From the NCBI GenBank assembly GCA_964369915.1, contig CAYJGG010000004.1, positions 1 to 64,000 of the forward strand: a stretch of DNA of 64,000 nt. Direction: 5' to 3'. The translations under genes were made by a program, and so were the position numbers. Below, piece by piece: positions 34,461 through 44,543 of this stretch; position 1 is the stretch's first letter; the number at the start of each line of letters is the position of its first letter. The notes under the pieces were generated by a model. The model ran no database searches and was not told where the DNA came from. It saw only the letters and a program-made list of their open reading frames with translations. The DNA comes from RGIG3102 sp964369915. GTDB taxonomy: Bacteria; Bacillota; Clostridia; Oscillospirales; Ruminococcaceae.

Positions 34461-36350
34461 TTACTCCTTTATCTCTAATCTAACTTTAAAATCAACATTC
34501 TTACCACGTTCTCTAAGAAGTAGTGTTGTTCTAGTATCTGTAACAGGATTATCCATTGTTTTTAAGATATAAACTTCTTTATTTTTTGTATCAGCATAGA
34601 ATGTGTTTGTTAAAGTATCGTTTTTCGCTGTTATCACTAGCGTTTGACTAGGATTTACAACTTTTTTTGTTTCTAAAATATGCTCGTAACCATTTTCTTT
34701 ATATCCAAGGTCTGCATCTTCTAAAACACCATCTAAAGTAACTACATAATCACTTTCAATATGCATAGCAAAATCATAATTATGCTCTGCATCACCTTTT
34801 GCATTAAAAGTATCTTCTAAAGTGTTTTGAGTTATTTTTAAATCTCTTGTATAGAATACACCATCATAAGTGTTAGCAGTAGCTCTAACATGATTTTTAC
34901 TAAATTCTAAGCATTTGCCCATTTCATAAGACGGAATATCTATACCATCACACACAACTGTGTTATGTGATAAAGTTTTTCTATGCCATTCATTACATAA
35001 TCTTGCTCTATATCCAGCATTTGAGAGATCTCTACTAATACGAGTATCTTCATACACAATTTCAGTGTTCATAATATCTGGGTGAGCGTGAGATTTTGCA
35101 TTTAATCCATATTTCAAGAAAACATTTAATTTATTATCTCTTAAAATTGCATAGTTTGAGTTAGGATAATTTTTTGATTCTCTTTTAACTTCTTCAAACT
35201 TTGTGTAATCATAATCAATATTAAATAATAATTTTTCAAGTGGTGTTTCTTTGTTGCAATAATATGCATCTGAAAGTGGTAGGATAGTTCTTGGAGCTTT
35301 CATATTTTCAATGAATTTTACAATATTTCCTATCTTACTATTTTCACCTAAAACTCTCGCTATTGTGTGATACTGATAGCTATAAGTTTTTAAGTTTAAG
35401 TTTGGCCAGCCATCGTTTGGATTTGGGAAAAATCCATTATCGAATGTGAATTCTGCTCCAGCTTCATACATGGAAACAATTATATCATAACATTCTTTGT
35501 CCATTTTATAATCATATAAATGAGCAAATAAGAATAAATAGCAAACGCCTTCAAGTAAAAAGTAGTTGTAGTGAGTTGAGCCTTCATACCAGAAAAAGTC
35601 TTCTGTTACGCCTTTTTTCATTTGATTATTTAAACCAAATTCGCTATTAAACGCAAAATCTACCATTTCTTCATCTTTACAAACAAAGCCCATTACACCA
35701 ATAGCACAATCAGCCCAAACGCTGATATTATGAATAGCTACAACTTGTGGCTTTAATAAACGATACATTTCTTTAAACCAAGAATCTAATTTTGCTTTAA
35801 ATTCAGCATCTACATCATCTGCAATTATTTCATAAGCCTGTGCTACACGAATACCGATAATAGATTCATTTAAACCTTGAGGCATTATTCTACCGCAGCC
35901 CCATTCCATAGTTTCATATGATTCATAAATATCATTTTCTTTTTTATGTAATTTAAATTCTAAATAATGATCTGCATAAAAATTAATTATTGTTTTTGTG
36001 TATTCTAAAAAGCGAGTTTCTTTAGTTACTTTATAGCAAAATGCTGAAACTAAAGCTGTTACTATGGCTTGATTTCTATAAAAATACTGCCATACTCCAT
36101 CAAATATTTCGCTTTCAAATGTTTTTCCGCAAACTTCACATTTATGAACACCTTTTGTTTTGTGATTATAGATAATTCTTCCGCCATCTATATCGCAAAA
36201 ATAATAGTGTCCCCATTTACTGATAATAGCAGGATCATCTTTAAAACTAGACATGAAATCATCGACTTCATTAATCATTGTATTAAGATTTTCTTTATTT
36301 TCTTTTACCGATTGCATTAATTCGATAAATTTATCATTAACATATTTCAT
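34461..36350 (-). CDS. Heparinase II/III-type polysaccharide lyase (PL15-like), cytoplasmic
   Basis: A 629-residue lyase with an alpha-helical toroid N-terminal half and a C-terminal heparinase II/III beta-sandwich. The segment GGRIIYNHKTKGVHKCEVCGKTF (23 residues, positions about 55-77) with HxC..C ligands followed by FDGVWQYFYRN resembles PL15 oligo-alginate lyases. Likely catalytic residues are AIHNISVWADC (His and Asn), EGSTHYNYF (Tyr) and HAHPDIMNTEI (His). No signal peptide is present, so it should act on imported oligosaccharides. The substrate could be alginate, glycosaminoglycan or another uronan. The gene abuts the second lyase gene: its ATG follows that stop directly. Confidence 0.8.
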   Translation of the reverse strand: MKYVNDKFIELMQSVKENKENLNTMINEVDDFMSSFKDDPAIISKWGHYYFCDIDGGRIIYNHKTKGVHKCEVCGKTFESEIFDGVWQYFYRNQAIVTALVSAFCYKVTKETRFLEYTKTIINFYADHYLEFKLHKKENDIYESYETMEWGCGRIMPQGLNESIIGIRVAQAYEIIADDVDAEFKAKLDSWFKEMYRLLKPQVVAIHNISVWADCAIGVMGFVCKDEEMVDFAFNSEFGLNNQMKKGVTEDFFWYEGSTHYNYFLLEGVCYLFLFAHLYDYKMDKECYDIIVSMYEAGAEFTFDNGFFPNPNDGWPNLNLKTYSYQYHTIARVLGENSKIGNIVKFIENMKAPRTILPLSDAYYCNKETPLEKLLFNIDYDYTKFEEVKRESKNYPNSNYAILRDNKLNVFLKYGLNAKSHAHPDIMNTEIVYEDTRISRDLSNAGYRARLCNEWHRKTLSHNTVVCDGIDIPSYEMGKCLEFSKNHVRATANTYDGVFYTRDLKITQNTLEDTFNAKGDAEHNYDFAMHIESDYVVTLDGVLEDADLGYKENGYEHILETKKVVNPSQTLVITAKNDTLTNTFYADTKNKEVYILKTMDNPVTDTRTTLLLRERGKNVDFKVRLEIKE

Positions 36351-38318
36351 TTATATCCACCACCAGTCATTTTCATTAATTTTAATTGCAAAATCTTTTT
36401 GCACATCAATATTATGCTTTTTACAATCATTTGCAGTTAAAACTTTTATTGTATCTTCTTTTGTTGTTATAATTATCATTCCATTATCATTTAAAATTTT
36501 GCAATCTTTATTTAAATGAATAATTTCTATAATTCTTTGCTGTTTGCAAGGAGTTTTTGATAGAGTTTGAGTTGTGTTAATATCAACTACACAAACTTTA
36601 TCTGGCTCTTGAGTTGTCATAACAGCTGTGATTTTTTGCTCATATTGTTTGCTAGTTATTTCATCATCACTATAAACAAAGTATGCAGCTTCATCTTCGC
36701 CCATAGGCATTGTGTAAGAGTTTGCTGATTTTTCTAAAAGCATTTTTTCAGTATTACACACTAATGAATATGTATGATTTTCATCACTTTTCATATTATT
36801 AAGCATCAAGATAAAATCTAATTTTTCGCTAGTTATTATAGTTCTTGAAACTTCATTCATTTTTAATTTTTTAGGATATATGCCAGTGTTATCAGCTTTA
36901 TAGCATATATAATTTTTATCTAATTCTAATTTTTTTAAAGTGCCAACATATTCTTTAGCAACTTCACTAGATTCTTGAGTTTTTATACGTTCTTTATAAG
37001 ATGATGTATAAACATCATTTGCATTTTCAATATCTGTATATAAATCATCAACTAATATAACGCTATGATGAGTTGGCATTATATTTCTATTGTAGCCGTC
37101 TTCTCTTGTAAAATAATTTCTACCATTTGAAAAAACATAAGAAAGATTATCAGGATGATGATGGCTTAATGAAAGCTCCATACCCTCATATTTTTCACTG
37201 TGAAAGCCTTCCCATTGCTTTTTACCACCAGGCTCTGAGCATTTAAAAGAAAATGCTCTTGCATCTTCGTTAAAACTGCTTCTTATTGACACTAAACCAA
37301 GATCTTCAAAATAATATTCTTTAGAAAGATTATTTAGATTTTCCTCTTTAACATCTTCTTTATAAAACAGTAGTTCTAAGCCAGCTTCTGGAAGTATCCC
37401 AGGTTTTACTTTACTTTCGCTCGCTTCTTCATCTATATATTTATCTAAAACTAAATTTGCAAAAGTTTGAGCATATCCATTATTATATTCAGCCGCAACT
37501 TTATAGTAAACTGCTGGAACATGACAGCTATGTCTATCATGGCAATCGCCAAAATCTGTTTGTAATGCTAAACTACCGCCACTTTGATATAATCTATAAT
37601 AAAATGTGTTTTCTAAATATTTTGAAGTTTTAAAAAAATCTATTCCTTCACGCTCTTTAACTAGATGTGCATATATAAACAGCCACATCCCGCCGTATCT
37701 CCAATAAGTTACGCCTTCGTAATTTGAGCCATCTTCTGGCATTAATTCAAAAACACTTTCAAAGTTTTCTATTGCAAATTTGTAGTATTCTTCACATTTA
37801 TTGATATGTTTTTTTAATACATATCCTGCTGTTGCTAGTCCGTTAAAATTAATCCAGTTATGGTTTTGGCAGTAATTAACAGTCCAGCCTTTTTTATTCG
37901 CTTTTGCATAATCGTATATGATTTTTGCATGGTGTTCGATTTTAGCTAAAATTTCTTGTTTTTCTTCTTCGCTTAAATAATCAGCTATCCAATCATATCC
38001 TAAAGATAATCCCCATAAAATCCATGAGGCACTTAAATCAAGATTTACTAAATGTGCATTTCCCCATTTTTCATAACCTAAAACTGCTTTAATAAATCTT
38101 TTTGCTTCTAAAAGCATATATTCTTCATTAGTTAATCTATATCCTAAAGCTAGATTAAATATTGCTATACCCATATAAGTACTACTCGTTGGAGGGTGCT
38201 CTTTTGGCAGTGAAATCTCTTTTAATCTTTCACATTCTTTTACTAGCCTGTTTATATGTTTTTTATTTGTATTTTTATAATTATCTAAATCACCAATAAA
38301 AACTAATTTTTCTTTCAT
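36351..38318 (-). CDS. Second heparinase II/III-type lyase, cytoplasmic
   Basis: A 655-residue lyase with helical N-terminal domain and C-terminal heparinase II/III sandwich. NYCQNHNWINFNG (His and Asn), DGSNYEGVTYWRYG (Tyr), QTDFGDCHDRHSC and ELSLSHHHPDNLSYVF (His) mark the catalytic cleft. It is clearly different from the neighbouring 629-residue lyase, suggesting complementary cleavage such as endo and exo action. It lacks a signal peptide. The gene is in the middle of the importer-lyase operon, 12 nt after the 168-residue membrane protein gene. Confidence 0.8.
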   Translation of the reverse strand: MKEKLVFIGDLDNYKNTNKKHINRLVKECERLKEISLPKEHPPTSSTYMGIAIFNLALGYRLTNEEYMLLEAKRFIKAVLGYEKWGNAHLVNLDLSASWILWGLSLGYDWIADYLSEEEKQEILAKIEHHAKIIYDYAKANKKGWTVNYCQNHNWINFNGLATAGYVLKKHINKCEEYYKFAIENFESVFELMPEDGSNYEGVTYWRYGGMWLFIYAHLVKEREGIDFFKTSKYLENTFYYRLYQSGGSLALQTDFGDCHDRHSCHVPAVYYKVAAEYNNGYAQTFANLVLDKYIDEEASESKVKPGILPEAGLELLFYKEDVKEENLNNLSKEYYFEDLGLVSIRSSFNEDARAFSFKCSEPGGKKQWEGFHSEKYEGMELSLSHHHPDNLSYVFSNGRNYFTREDGYNRNIMPTHHSVILVDDLYTDIENANDVYTSSYKERIKTQESSEVAKEYVGTLKKLELDKNYICYKADNTGIYPKKLKMNEVSRTIITSEKLDFILMLNNMKSDENHTYSLVCNTEKMLLEKSANSYTMPMGEDEAAYFVYSDDEITSKQYEQKITAVMTTQEPDKVCVVDINTTQTLSKTPCKQQRIIEIIHLNKDCKILNDNGMIIITTKEDTIKVLTANDCKKHNIDVQKDFAIKINENDWWWI

Positions 38319-38329
38319 AATTTCCTCGC

Positions 38330-38836
38330 TTACTCTTTTGAAGAGTCTATTGCATTTAAAATAGTGTCTTGCACACCCTCACTTAAAACATAAAGGCTTA
38401 CAAAGAAAACACTAAATAATATAGGCTCACCTGGAACTATAACTGTTCCCTCTACTGCTCCTGTTATTGCTACTAAGAACGTATTTCCTATTTGATAAAT
38501 TAGATAAACTAATATAACTAATACTAAACATCGAGCAACTTCTCCAAGAGATGCTAACACATTTTGAATTACAGTACGGTTAAAATACCTTTGATTTATA
38601 ACTTTCCCTCTTCTTTGTATTGTAAACATGCTATGCATAATAGGATGAAATATAAAAATATTACCAAGCCCTATTCCTACCCCTAAAAAGAAAATCAAAT
38701 CTATCGGGCTTGATGTTGCTCCAACATTTGTCCCAAAGCCAATAAAGAAATAAGCAGCTCCAACAAACCACCATCTAAGAATATTAGCTTTAATTCTTTC
38801 TTTTCTCAGGTTTTTATCTTTTGGCTGCTTATCCAT
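38330..38836 (-). CDS. Small integral membrane protein (operon protein 5)
   Basis: A 168-residue protein with three or four hydrophobic segments (near 20-45, 45-65, 100-120 and 135-155) and basic loops such as FTIQRRGKVINQRYFNR. I do not recognise the family. The ATG at 38836 was chosen over one 12 nt upstream because AAGGA abuts the latter. It is one of five small membrane proteins interleaved with an ABC importer and lyases in one operon; a role in assembling or modulating that importer is only inferred. Confidence 0.7.
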   Translation of the reverse strand: MDKQPKDKNLRKERIKANILRWWFVGAAYFFIGFGTNVGATSSPIDLIFFLGVGIGLGNIFIFHPIMHSMFTIQRRGKVINQRYFNRTVIQNVLASLGEVARCLVLVILVYLIYQIGNTFLVAITGAVEGTVIVPGEPILFSVFFVSLYVLSEGVQDTILNAIDSSKE

Positions 38837-38963
38837 ATTTATTACCATTCCTTATTTTAAAGTTTTGTGTGTTTTATACAATTTATTAAGTGATAAACTT
38901 TTACTACTCTTTCACCCACAAAAGCACAAAATCTAGAGTTTAAAATAATTTCAAACTTTATTT

Positions 38964-39449
38964 TTATTTAACTTCTTTTGCTTTTTTTGTTTTTTTAACT
39001 TTATTTATTACGCTCATAGCAATTATTCCTACTAAACATAACGCGTATAATGAACACATCAACATACCAAAGTTTATTCCAGCTGCAACAACATCATGAT
39101 TTCTTAATGAAGCTTGATAATATAAAGCATAAAGCATTATATTAATTAAATAATATCCAAATCCTACTGTAACTGCTAAAGCTCCAGCTGTGAATAATGT
39201 TTTTTTAGCACTAACTCCATCCATACGAGTTGCCCCGAATAATGAAACTAATCCGCTTAAAATAAAGCAAAACATAATAAATCCACAGATTTGATCTTCA
39301 AGAAGTAGTATTGCGTTATTATAAGTTGGCATCCATATCATATTTGAAACAGCCACGCACATTATAGCAAGTTTTATAATTCCTAAAAGAGAAATGCTTT
39401 CAAGAAAATATTTGAATTTACTTGATTTGTTTTCAGTTAATTTTTCCAT
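38964..39449 (-). CDS. Small integral membrane protein (operon protein 4)
   Basis: A 161-residue protein with four hydrophobic segments (about 20-40, 50-75, 85-110 and 125-150) and a very basic tail (NKVKKTKKAKE). The family is not recognised. I chose the ATG at 39449, which follows AAAGGAAATAGCCTT and starts just after the ATPase stop. The next gene is 127 nt downstream, a gap with no feature I can name. Confidence 0.7.
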   Translation of the reverse strand: MEKLTENKSSKFKYFLESISLLGIIKLAIMCVAVSNMIWMPTYNNAILLLEDQICGFIMFCFILSGLVSLFGATRMDGVSAKKTLFTAGALAVTVGFGYYLINIMLYALYYQASLRNHDVVAAGINFGMLMCSLYALCLVGIIAMSVINKVKKTKKAKEVK

Positions 39450-39453
39450 AAGG

Positions 39454-40536
39454 CTATTTCCTTTCAATCATTATTTTTTCTTCGCTTTTTATATCAAAAA
39501 AGTGTGCTTGTTTCATATTAAAAACGACATCATATTTTTCTTTTTTAAGATCTACACTTTTACGAGTTATCGCTCTTATACCAACTTCTCCCATTAATAA
39601 AGACAAGTTTGAATAATCTCCGCAAAATTCACTGTTTTCAGCGTCTAAAATTATGCTATCATCAGTCTTTTCATCAACTAATATAACAGCTTCTGGACGT
39701 ATTCCCAGCACAATTTCTTTATAGCCTTTTAAAGCTTCTTTTTGCTCATCAGTTAATAAGAATTTATTGTTTTTTGTGCAGAAATATTCACCAATAATTT
39801 CGCCTTCTATTAAATTGATAGGAGGAGTTCCAATAAATCCTGCAACAAACATATTTTTTGGATTTTGATATATTTCAGCCGGTGTTCCGATTTGTTGAAC
39901 AACACCATCTTTTAACACAACTATTCTAGTTGCCATAGCCATAGCCTCAACTTGGTCATGTGTTACATAGATAGTTGTAACGCCGAGTTCCCTTTGTAAT
40001 TTAACTATTTCAATACGAGATTGATTTCTTAATTTTGCATCTAAGTTTGATAGCGGTTCGTCCATTAAAAACACTTTAGGTTTTCTAGTTATTGCACGTC
40101 CTAGTGCAACACGTTGTTTTTGTCCACCTGATAACTGGCCAGGTAGTCTATTTAGATATCCATCAATTCCTAGCATTTCAGAAATCGGCATAACTTTTTC
40201 ATGAATATCTATTGGATCTTCATGACGAACTTTTAAACTCATACCCACATTATCATAAACTGATAAATTACCGTATAAAGCATAGTTTTGGAATACAAAA
40301 GATATATTTCTATCTTTTGGTGCTAGATTATTAACTTCTACACCATCGATAGTTAAACTACCACTTGTAATTTTTTCAAGGCCTGATACCATTCTTAATA
40401 TTGTGGATTTACCACAACCTGATGGACCTACGAAAACGATGAATTCACCTTCTTCAATTTCTAAATTAAAATCAAAAACTGCTTGCACGCCGCCGTCGTA
40501 TATTTTATTGATATTTTCAAATTTTATTGTTTTCAT
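39454..40536 (-). CDS. Sugar ABC transporter ATPase (UgpC/MsmK type), dedicated to the operon
   Basis: A 360-residue ATPase with Walker A GPSGCGKST (37-45), signature LSGGQKQR, Walker B VFLMDEPLSNLDAKL and the H-loop VTHDQVEAM; the C-terminal third is the TOBE/regulatory domain of the MalK/UgpC group. It should energise LplB/LplC-like permeases at 43669-45509. LplBC-type importers usually borrow an ATPase encoded elsewhere, so a dedicated copy is notable. It starts with a 4-nt overlap with the 148-residue membrane protein gene, showing tight cotranscription. Confidence 0.92.
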   Translation of the reverse strand: MKTIKFENINKIYDGGVQAVFDFNLEIEEGEFIVFVGPSGCGKSTILRMVSGLEKITSGSLTIDGVEVNNLAPKDRNISFVFQNYALYGNLSVYDNVGMSLKVRHEDPIDIHEKVMPISEMLGIDGYLNRLPGQLSGGQKQRVALGRAITRKPKVFLMDEPLSNLDAKLRNQSRIEIVKLQRELGVTTIYVTHDQVEAMAMATRIVVLKDGVVQQIGTPAEIYQNPKNMFVAGFIGTPPINLIEGEIIGEYFCTKNNKFLLTDEQKEALKGYKEIVLGIRPEAVILVDEKTDDSIILDAENSEFCGDYSNLSLLMGEVGIRAITRKSVDLKKEKYDVVFNMKQAHFFDIKSEEKIMIERK

Positions 40537-40979
40537 ATAGCACCTTTTTCTTTAAAGCGTTCTCTTTTAGCTATGCTTTTATAGCTATTTAAACAGCCTA
40601 AAACTAAAAATAAAATAGTTGCTCCTGAGGAAGCATAAATTGTTAATAATTCCCCTGTTGGCATTATAAAAAACGGTAGAAGTAAAAATACTCTTAACAC
40701 CAAATATCCAGCTAGATAAAACCCTATCATAGTGAATTTCTTACTATAAACATTAAGTTTAATCGCCGTTGTAAATAATAAAAATAATATACCTATATTC
40801 GCCATTGTAACAACACCCATTTTATAACTTACATCCATTTCAGAAAGTGTAGTAACAACATAAATAAACTCAGCTGCAATAGCTAAAAGCACTAATGTGT
40901 ATGCTACTGAATTTTTTCGATAAAATGATATTTCAACTAATTTTTCTGCTCTGTTTTCTTTATTATCGATTTTACTCAT
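40533..40979 (-). CDS. Small integral membrane protein (operon protein 3)
   Basis: A 148-residue protein with a charged N-terminal tail (about 1-25) and four hydrophobic segments; the last is followed by a basic C-terminus (AKRERFKEKGAI). No recognised family. The gene overlaps both neighbours by 4 nt (start with the 179-residue protein's stop and stop with the ATPase start), so the three are translated together and may form one complex. Confidence 0.72.
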   Translation of the reverse strand: MSKIDNKENRAEKLVEISFYRKNSVAYTLVLLAIAAEFIYVVTTLSEMDVSYKMGVVTMANIGILFLLFTTAIKLNVYSKKFTMIGFYLAGYLVLRVFLLLPFFIMPTGELLTIYASSGATILFLVLGCLNSYKSIAKRERFKEKGAI

Positions 40980-41515
40980 GCCGCTTCACCTCCGAAAAGT
41001 TTTTTGTATGTGCGATGATTGTTAAATAAGCACGCTGCATATAAAGCTGTAAATATTGTTTGAATAGCATATATTATTGTTCCTATTTCAAACGTTCTCA
41101 TTTGTAGAATATGCTCACTTCCGCCTTCTTTTGAAAGGTTAGAAAAGTCTAAAACTGTATACATATCACCTAAAACTTGCAATTGAGTTATTGCAAAAAT
41201 AGAAAATACTGCAATAAAAAGTAGTGGTATTATTAACATGATTAGTGCAAATCTATCTGGAACATATTTTTTAATTTGTAAAAATACACTCATAATAAAA
41301 ACTATAACTCCAAATACTGCAACTGCTAGTATAGTTTTATTAAAACTTTGCATTGCTATATCATGAAAATGAGTAATTGCTTCATTTTCTTTAAGCATTA
41401 AGCCAAAAAGCTCGGCGAAGTCTGTCATAAATCCTAATGCATAAATAACAGTTACTATTTGCATTATAAAAAACAGATTATAAAATAATTTTTGAATTTT
41501 CATATTTTTTTTCAT
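40976..41515 (-). CDS. Small integral membrane protein (operon protein 2)
   Basis: A 179-residue protein with four hydrophobic segments (about 12-30, 62-85, 93-115 and 145-165) and an extracytoplasmic-looking loop containing FAELFGLMLKENEAITHFH. No family recognised. It follows the solute-binding protein gene by 54 nt, a gap holding a GC-rich hairpin (41537-41554), and overlaps the next gene by 4 nt. Confidence 0.72.
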   Translation of the reverse strand: MKKNMKIQKLFYNLFFIMQIVTVIYALGFMTDFAELFGLMLKENEAITHFHDIAMQSFNKTILAVAVFGVIVFIMSVFLQIKKYVPDRFALIMLIIPLLFIAVFSIFAITQLQVLGDMYTVLDFSNLSKEGGSEHILQMRTFEIGTIIYAIQTIFTALYAACLFNNHRTYKKLFGGEAA

Positions 41516-41536
41516 ATTACACCTACTTAATTTATA

Positions 41537-41554
41537 GGGGGATAATATCCCCCC
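41537..41554 (-). terminator. Intra-operon hairpin after the solute-binding protein gene
   Basis: GGGGGAT and ATCCCCC pair around a 3-nt loop. It has no T-run, so it is more likely an mRNA-stabilising or partial-termination hairpin that raises expression of the binding protein over the genes that follow, as seen in other importer operons. Confidence 0.6.
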
Positions 41555-41569
41555 ATAAACATATTTATT

Positions 41570-43639
41570 TTATTCTCCAGTCATTACGTCATATGCATTT
41601 TGATATGTTTGAACGTAAGTTTCTAGTCCTGCTGCTTCAAAGTATGCTAAGTAATCATCATAGCTTGAAGGAACAGCTGCACCTTCAGGAGCATTTCCTA
41701 ATGTTGTAAAGCGAATTGTATTAAATACATATTCTAATACTTCTTCACTTGCTATTTTAGTTTCTGTGCCGATAGTTTCTGTTTGACGCTCAGTTAAAGA
41801 GAATATTGTTGGCACGATTTGATAGTAGTAATCATTGTTACCAGCTAAGCCTTCGCCTGCGTATGAAGGGTAGTTAATTGTTGAATTGCTAACTAATTCC
41901 CAAGCTGCAAGACCTCTTTCACCTGTGTTTTGATATTCAAAACCGATTTCTTTTTGGTATCCGATTGGCATTAAGCTTCCTAACCAGTCACGTTGGAATG
42001 ATGATAAGTCACCATTAGCAACTTCAGCACAAGTTTCAAGTACCCATTCTTCGTATAATGGATATTCAACACCGTCTGGTCCTAGGAAAGTTTCTGTTTC
42101 TGAAATATCCATTGGTAAACCGTAGTTTTGAACCATTGAACCTTCTTCTGTGAAGTAGAAATCAAATAGCTCGCAAGCTTTTAATATTTCTTCTTCAGTT
42201 GAACCAGCTACTGAAATTGCCCAGCCATCTGGTTTTATAGCACGAGTGTTATCAATGTAGTATTGCCATACGCCGTTAACTTCTGATACTGGAGGCAGCA
42301 TAGCTTGTGTATCGTCATTTAAGCTTTCGTTTGTTGAAGAAGCTATCCAGTCGTATGTCATGTAGCCATAGCTTGGATTATCTTCAGCATCATCTGTTCC
42401 CCAAAGTGTTGAACGGAAGTTATCTGTGTTTGTTAAATCAAACATATCTGTGTAGAATAGATCTTCTGCAAATAAATCTGACATATGTAGTAAAACTTCA
42501 TATAATTCTTCTTCTGCATAAGTGTAAACTAAATCGCCGTTTTCATCAAATGCCCAACGTGATGTGTATGAGTCTGTACCATGTACACGAACACCATCAA
42601 AGTATGTAGCAAATCTTAATAGATCTTCACGATATCTTGAGTGACGAGTAAAGAATGGCCAAACTTCATCTGCATTTCCTTCAGATAAAATTGTTGGGTT
42701 TGCTTTAATTACACGGAATAAAGCTACTAATTCATCTATATCGTAAGCTGCATTTTCGCCAACGAATAATTCTGATGGATTTTCATATTCATAGTTTGCA
42801 TTAATATAATCAACTAAAGCTGTTGCTAGAGTTTTACCATTTTTAACTGGTAAAGCATTTTGAATTTCAATTATGTTTTCATCTGTTGCTTTTGTAATTG
42901 TAACGCCTTCCATTGGTGAAACAGATCCGCCGTTTTCGCCAGTTCTTACGTTATCTCCAACATAGAAACCTTCATAGTAAGTTGTGAATTCTTCTGTGTC
43001 GTAAGCTGCATCTGGATTATCTAAAATCATTGCTGGCCATGATTCACGAGCAATTACTTGTCTTGCAGCATTTCCTATTTCAGCAACGTAAGGAACATAG
43101 TAGATATGTCCGTCGTATGCTGTGATAGCTGAAGCTATTGATGGGTTTTCTTCTAAGTAAACTTGGAAGTTTGGCATATTTCCAGCTTCAATCATATCTG
43201 ATAAAGATACAAATTTGCCTTCTGCACCATAGTTCATTAGTGATTCACCTACACTATTACCACCGTAAATGTTTGCATCAGCAAAATTTGTAGTAGAAGC
43301 AGTTGCGATCATTTCGCTTGCGCTTGCATCTTGAACTGTAATGTCTGTAAATTCAGAGTTGATGCGTTCTGCAACATAGCTCCAAACTGGTTTTAACATA
43401 CCTGATGATACAACTGAACCATCTGATAATGTTAATGGTGTACTTTGATTGTAAGTCATTGTACGAGATTTGTTACCATAAGCAAGGTTAAATGTTAACG
43501 GAACAAATTCTCCTGCTTCTGTTGTTTGTGTTGTTTCTGTTGTTTCTTCTGTTGTTTCTGAAGTAGGTGCTGAAACGCAACCTGTTAAAGAAGATACAAG
43601 CAGTAACGACGCTAGGATAAGTGCTAAAATTCTTTTCAT
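41570..43639 (-). CDS. Extracellular solute-binding lipoprotein, unusually long
   Basis: A 689-residue secreted binding protein. The signal peptide ends in SLTGC (Cys about 21), then a Thr/Glu-rich linker, then a family-1-like binding domain. It is about 150-200 residues longer than typical LplA/YtcQ-type proteins. Contacts for sugar are likely in repeated aromatic segments (DNTRAIKPDGWAISV, YGLPMDISETETFLG). It should capture an oligosaccharide for the permeases directly upstream. RBS is AGGCTTATC-type (GGAGGC). Confidence 0.88.
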   Translation of the reverse strand: MKRILALILASLLLVSSLTGCVSAPTSETTEETTETTQTTEAGEFVPLTFNLAYGNKSRTMTYNQSTPLTLSDGSVVSSGMLKPVWSYVAERINSEFTDITVQDASASEMIATASTTNFADANIYGGNSVGESLMNYGAEGKFVSLSDMIEAGNMPNFQVYLEENPSIASAITAYDGHIYYVPYVAEIGNAARQVIARESWPAMILDNPDAAYDTEEFTTYYEGFYVGDNVRTGENGGSVSPMEGVTITKATDENIIEIQNALPVKNGKTLATALVDYINANYEYENPSELFVGENAAYDIDELVALFRVIKANPTILSEGNADEVWPFFTRHSRYREDLLRFATYFDGVRVHGTDSYTSRWAFDENGDLVYTYAEEELYEVLLHMSDLFAEDLFYTDMFDLTNTDNFRSTLWGTDDAEDNPSYGYMTYDWIASSTNESLNDDTQAMLPPVSEVNGVWQYYIDNTRAIKPDGWAISVAGSTEEEILKACELFDFYFTEEGSMVQNYGLPMDISETETFLGPDGVEYPLYEEWVLETCAEVANGDLSSFQRDWLGSLMPIGYQKEIGFEYQNTGERGLAAWELVSNSTINYPSYAGEGLAGNNDYYYQIVPTIFSLTERQTETIGTETKIASEEVLEYVFNTIRFTTLGNAPEGAAVPSSYDDYLAYFEAAGLETYVQTYQNAYDVMTGE

Positions 43640-43668
43640 GATAAGCCTCCAATTTTATTGTTTATAGT

Positions 43669-44532
43669 TTAGCCTTTTACGCCACCCATATTTACACCAC
43701 GCGTGAAATATTCTTGGATAAAAGGGTAAATTACTAATACAGGAATAATTGAGCAGATTATAATCGCATAAACTAAGCTGTCTGCTGCATAATCTAACAC
43801 AATCGGGGATTCTTCATAAATCCTTTGGAAATTTTCAATTAATTGACGAAGATAAACTTGTAAGTTTTGCTCATAAGGATTAACTATAAGCATTCTTGAC
43901 CAGTAGTATCCGTTCCATCTACTAACTGCATAAAATAAAGTTACTGTTGCTATTGATGCTTTTGACATCGGTATGTATACTTTTCTAAATAATTGAAATT
44001 CATTTGCTCCATCAACCGTTGCAGCTTCTGCGATTTCTTTTGGTATACCTGAGAAGTAGTTTCGAAGTAGAATAATATTATAAGCTTGTATTCCAAAGGC
44101 AAATATTATTCCCCATCTATTATCAACTCCCATTTCTTTATAATTTAAATATAAAGGAATCATACCAGCTGAAAACCACATTGTGAAAACTAGAAAAAAG
44201 TTGAACTGTCTTCTAAAAAGTAAATTTGGCTTTTGTAGGGCATATGCTCCTGTTAGAGATACTGCCATACTAAACGCTGTACCAATTGTTGTGTAAAATA
44301 ATGTGTTTGCATAGCAAATCCAGAACCCTTTATCTAAAAGCACCATTTGATATGCTTGAAAAGTTACGTCTTTTGGCATTAAAAGTATAGATCCACTTTC
44401 ATAAGCCACCTTACCACTAATTGAAACGCTAAATGCGTATAATATCGGATAAAGTGTTAGTAGTGCAAAAACTATAACTAGCACATAAGCAACAACTTTG
44501 AAAATTATTTCGCTTTTCGTTAATCTTTCCAT
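43669..44532 (-). CDS. Sugar ABC transporter permease, LplC type
   Basis: A 287-residue inner-membrane permease with six hydrophobic segments and the EAA loop EIAEAATVDGANEFQLFRKVYIPMS that contacts the ATPase. The opening LTLYPILYAFSVSIS and the C-terminal IQEYFTRGVNMGGVKG are typical of LplC/YtcP proteins. It pairs with the LplB-like permease, whose gene ends 11 nt upstream. Together with the long binding protein it forms the importer of this locus. Confidence 0.93.
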   Translation of the reverse strand: MERLTKSEIIFKVVAYVLVIVFALLTLYPILYAFSVSISGKVAYESGSILLMPKDVTFQAYQMVLLDKGFWICYANTLFYTTIGTAFSMAVSLTGAYALQKPNLLFRRQFNFFLVFTMWFSAGMIPLYLNYKEMGVDNRWGIIFAFGIQAYNIILLRNYFSGIPKEIAEAATVDGANEFQLFRKVYIPMSKASIATVTLFYAVSRWNGYYWSRMLIVNPYEQNLQVYLRQLIENFQRIYEESPIVLDYAADSLVYAIIICSIIPVLVIYPFIQEYFTRGVNMGGVKG

Positions 44533-44543
44533 CTATATCTCTC

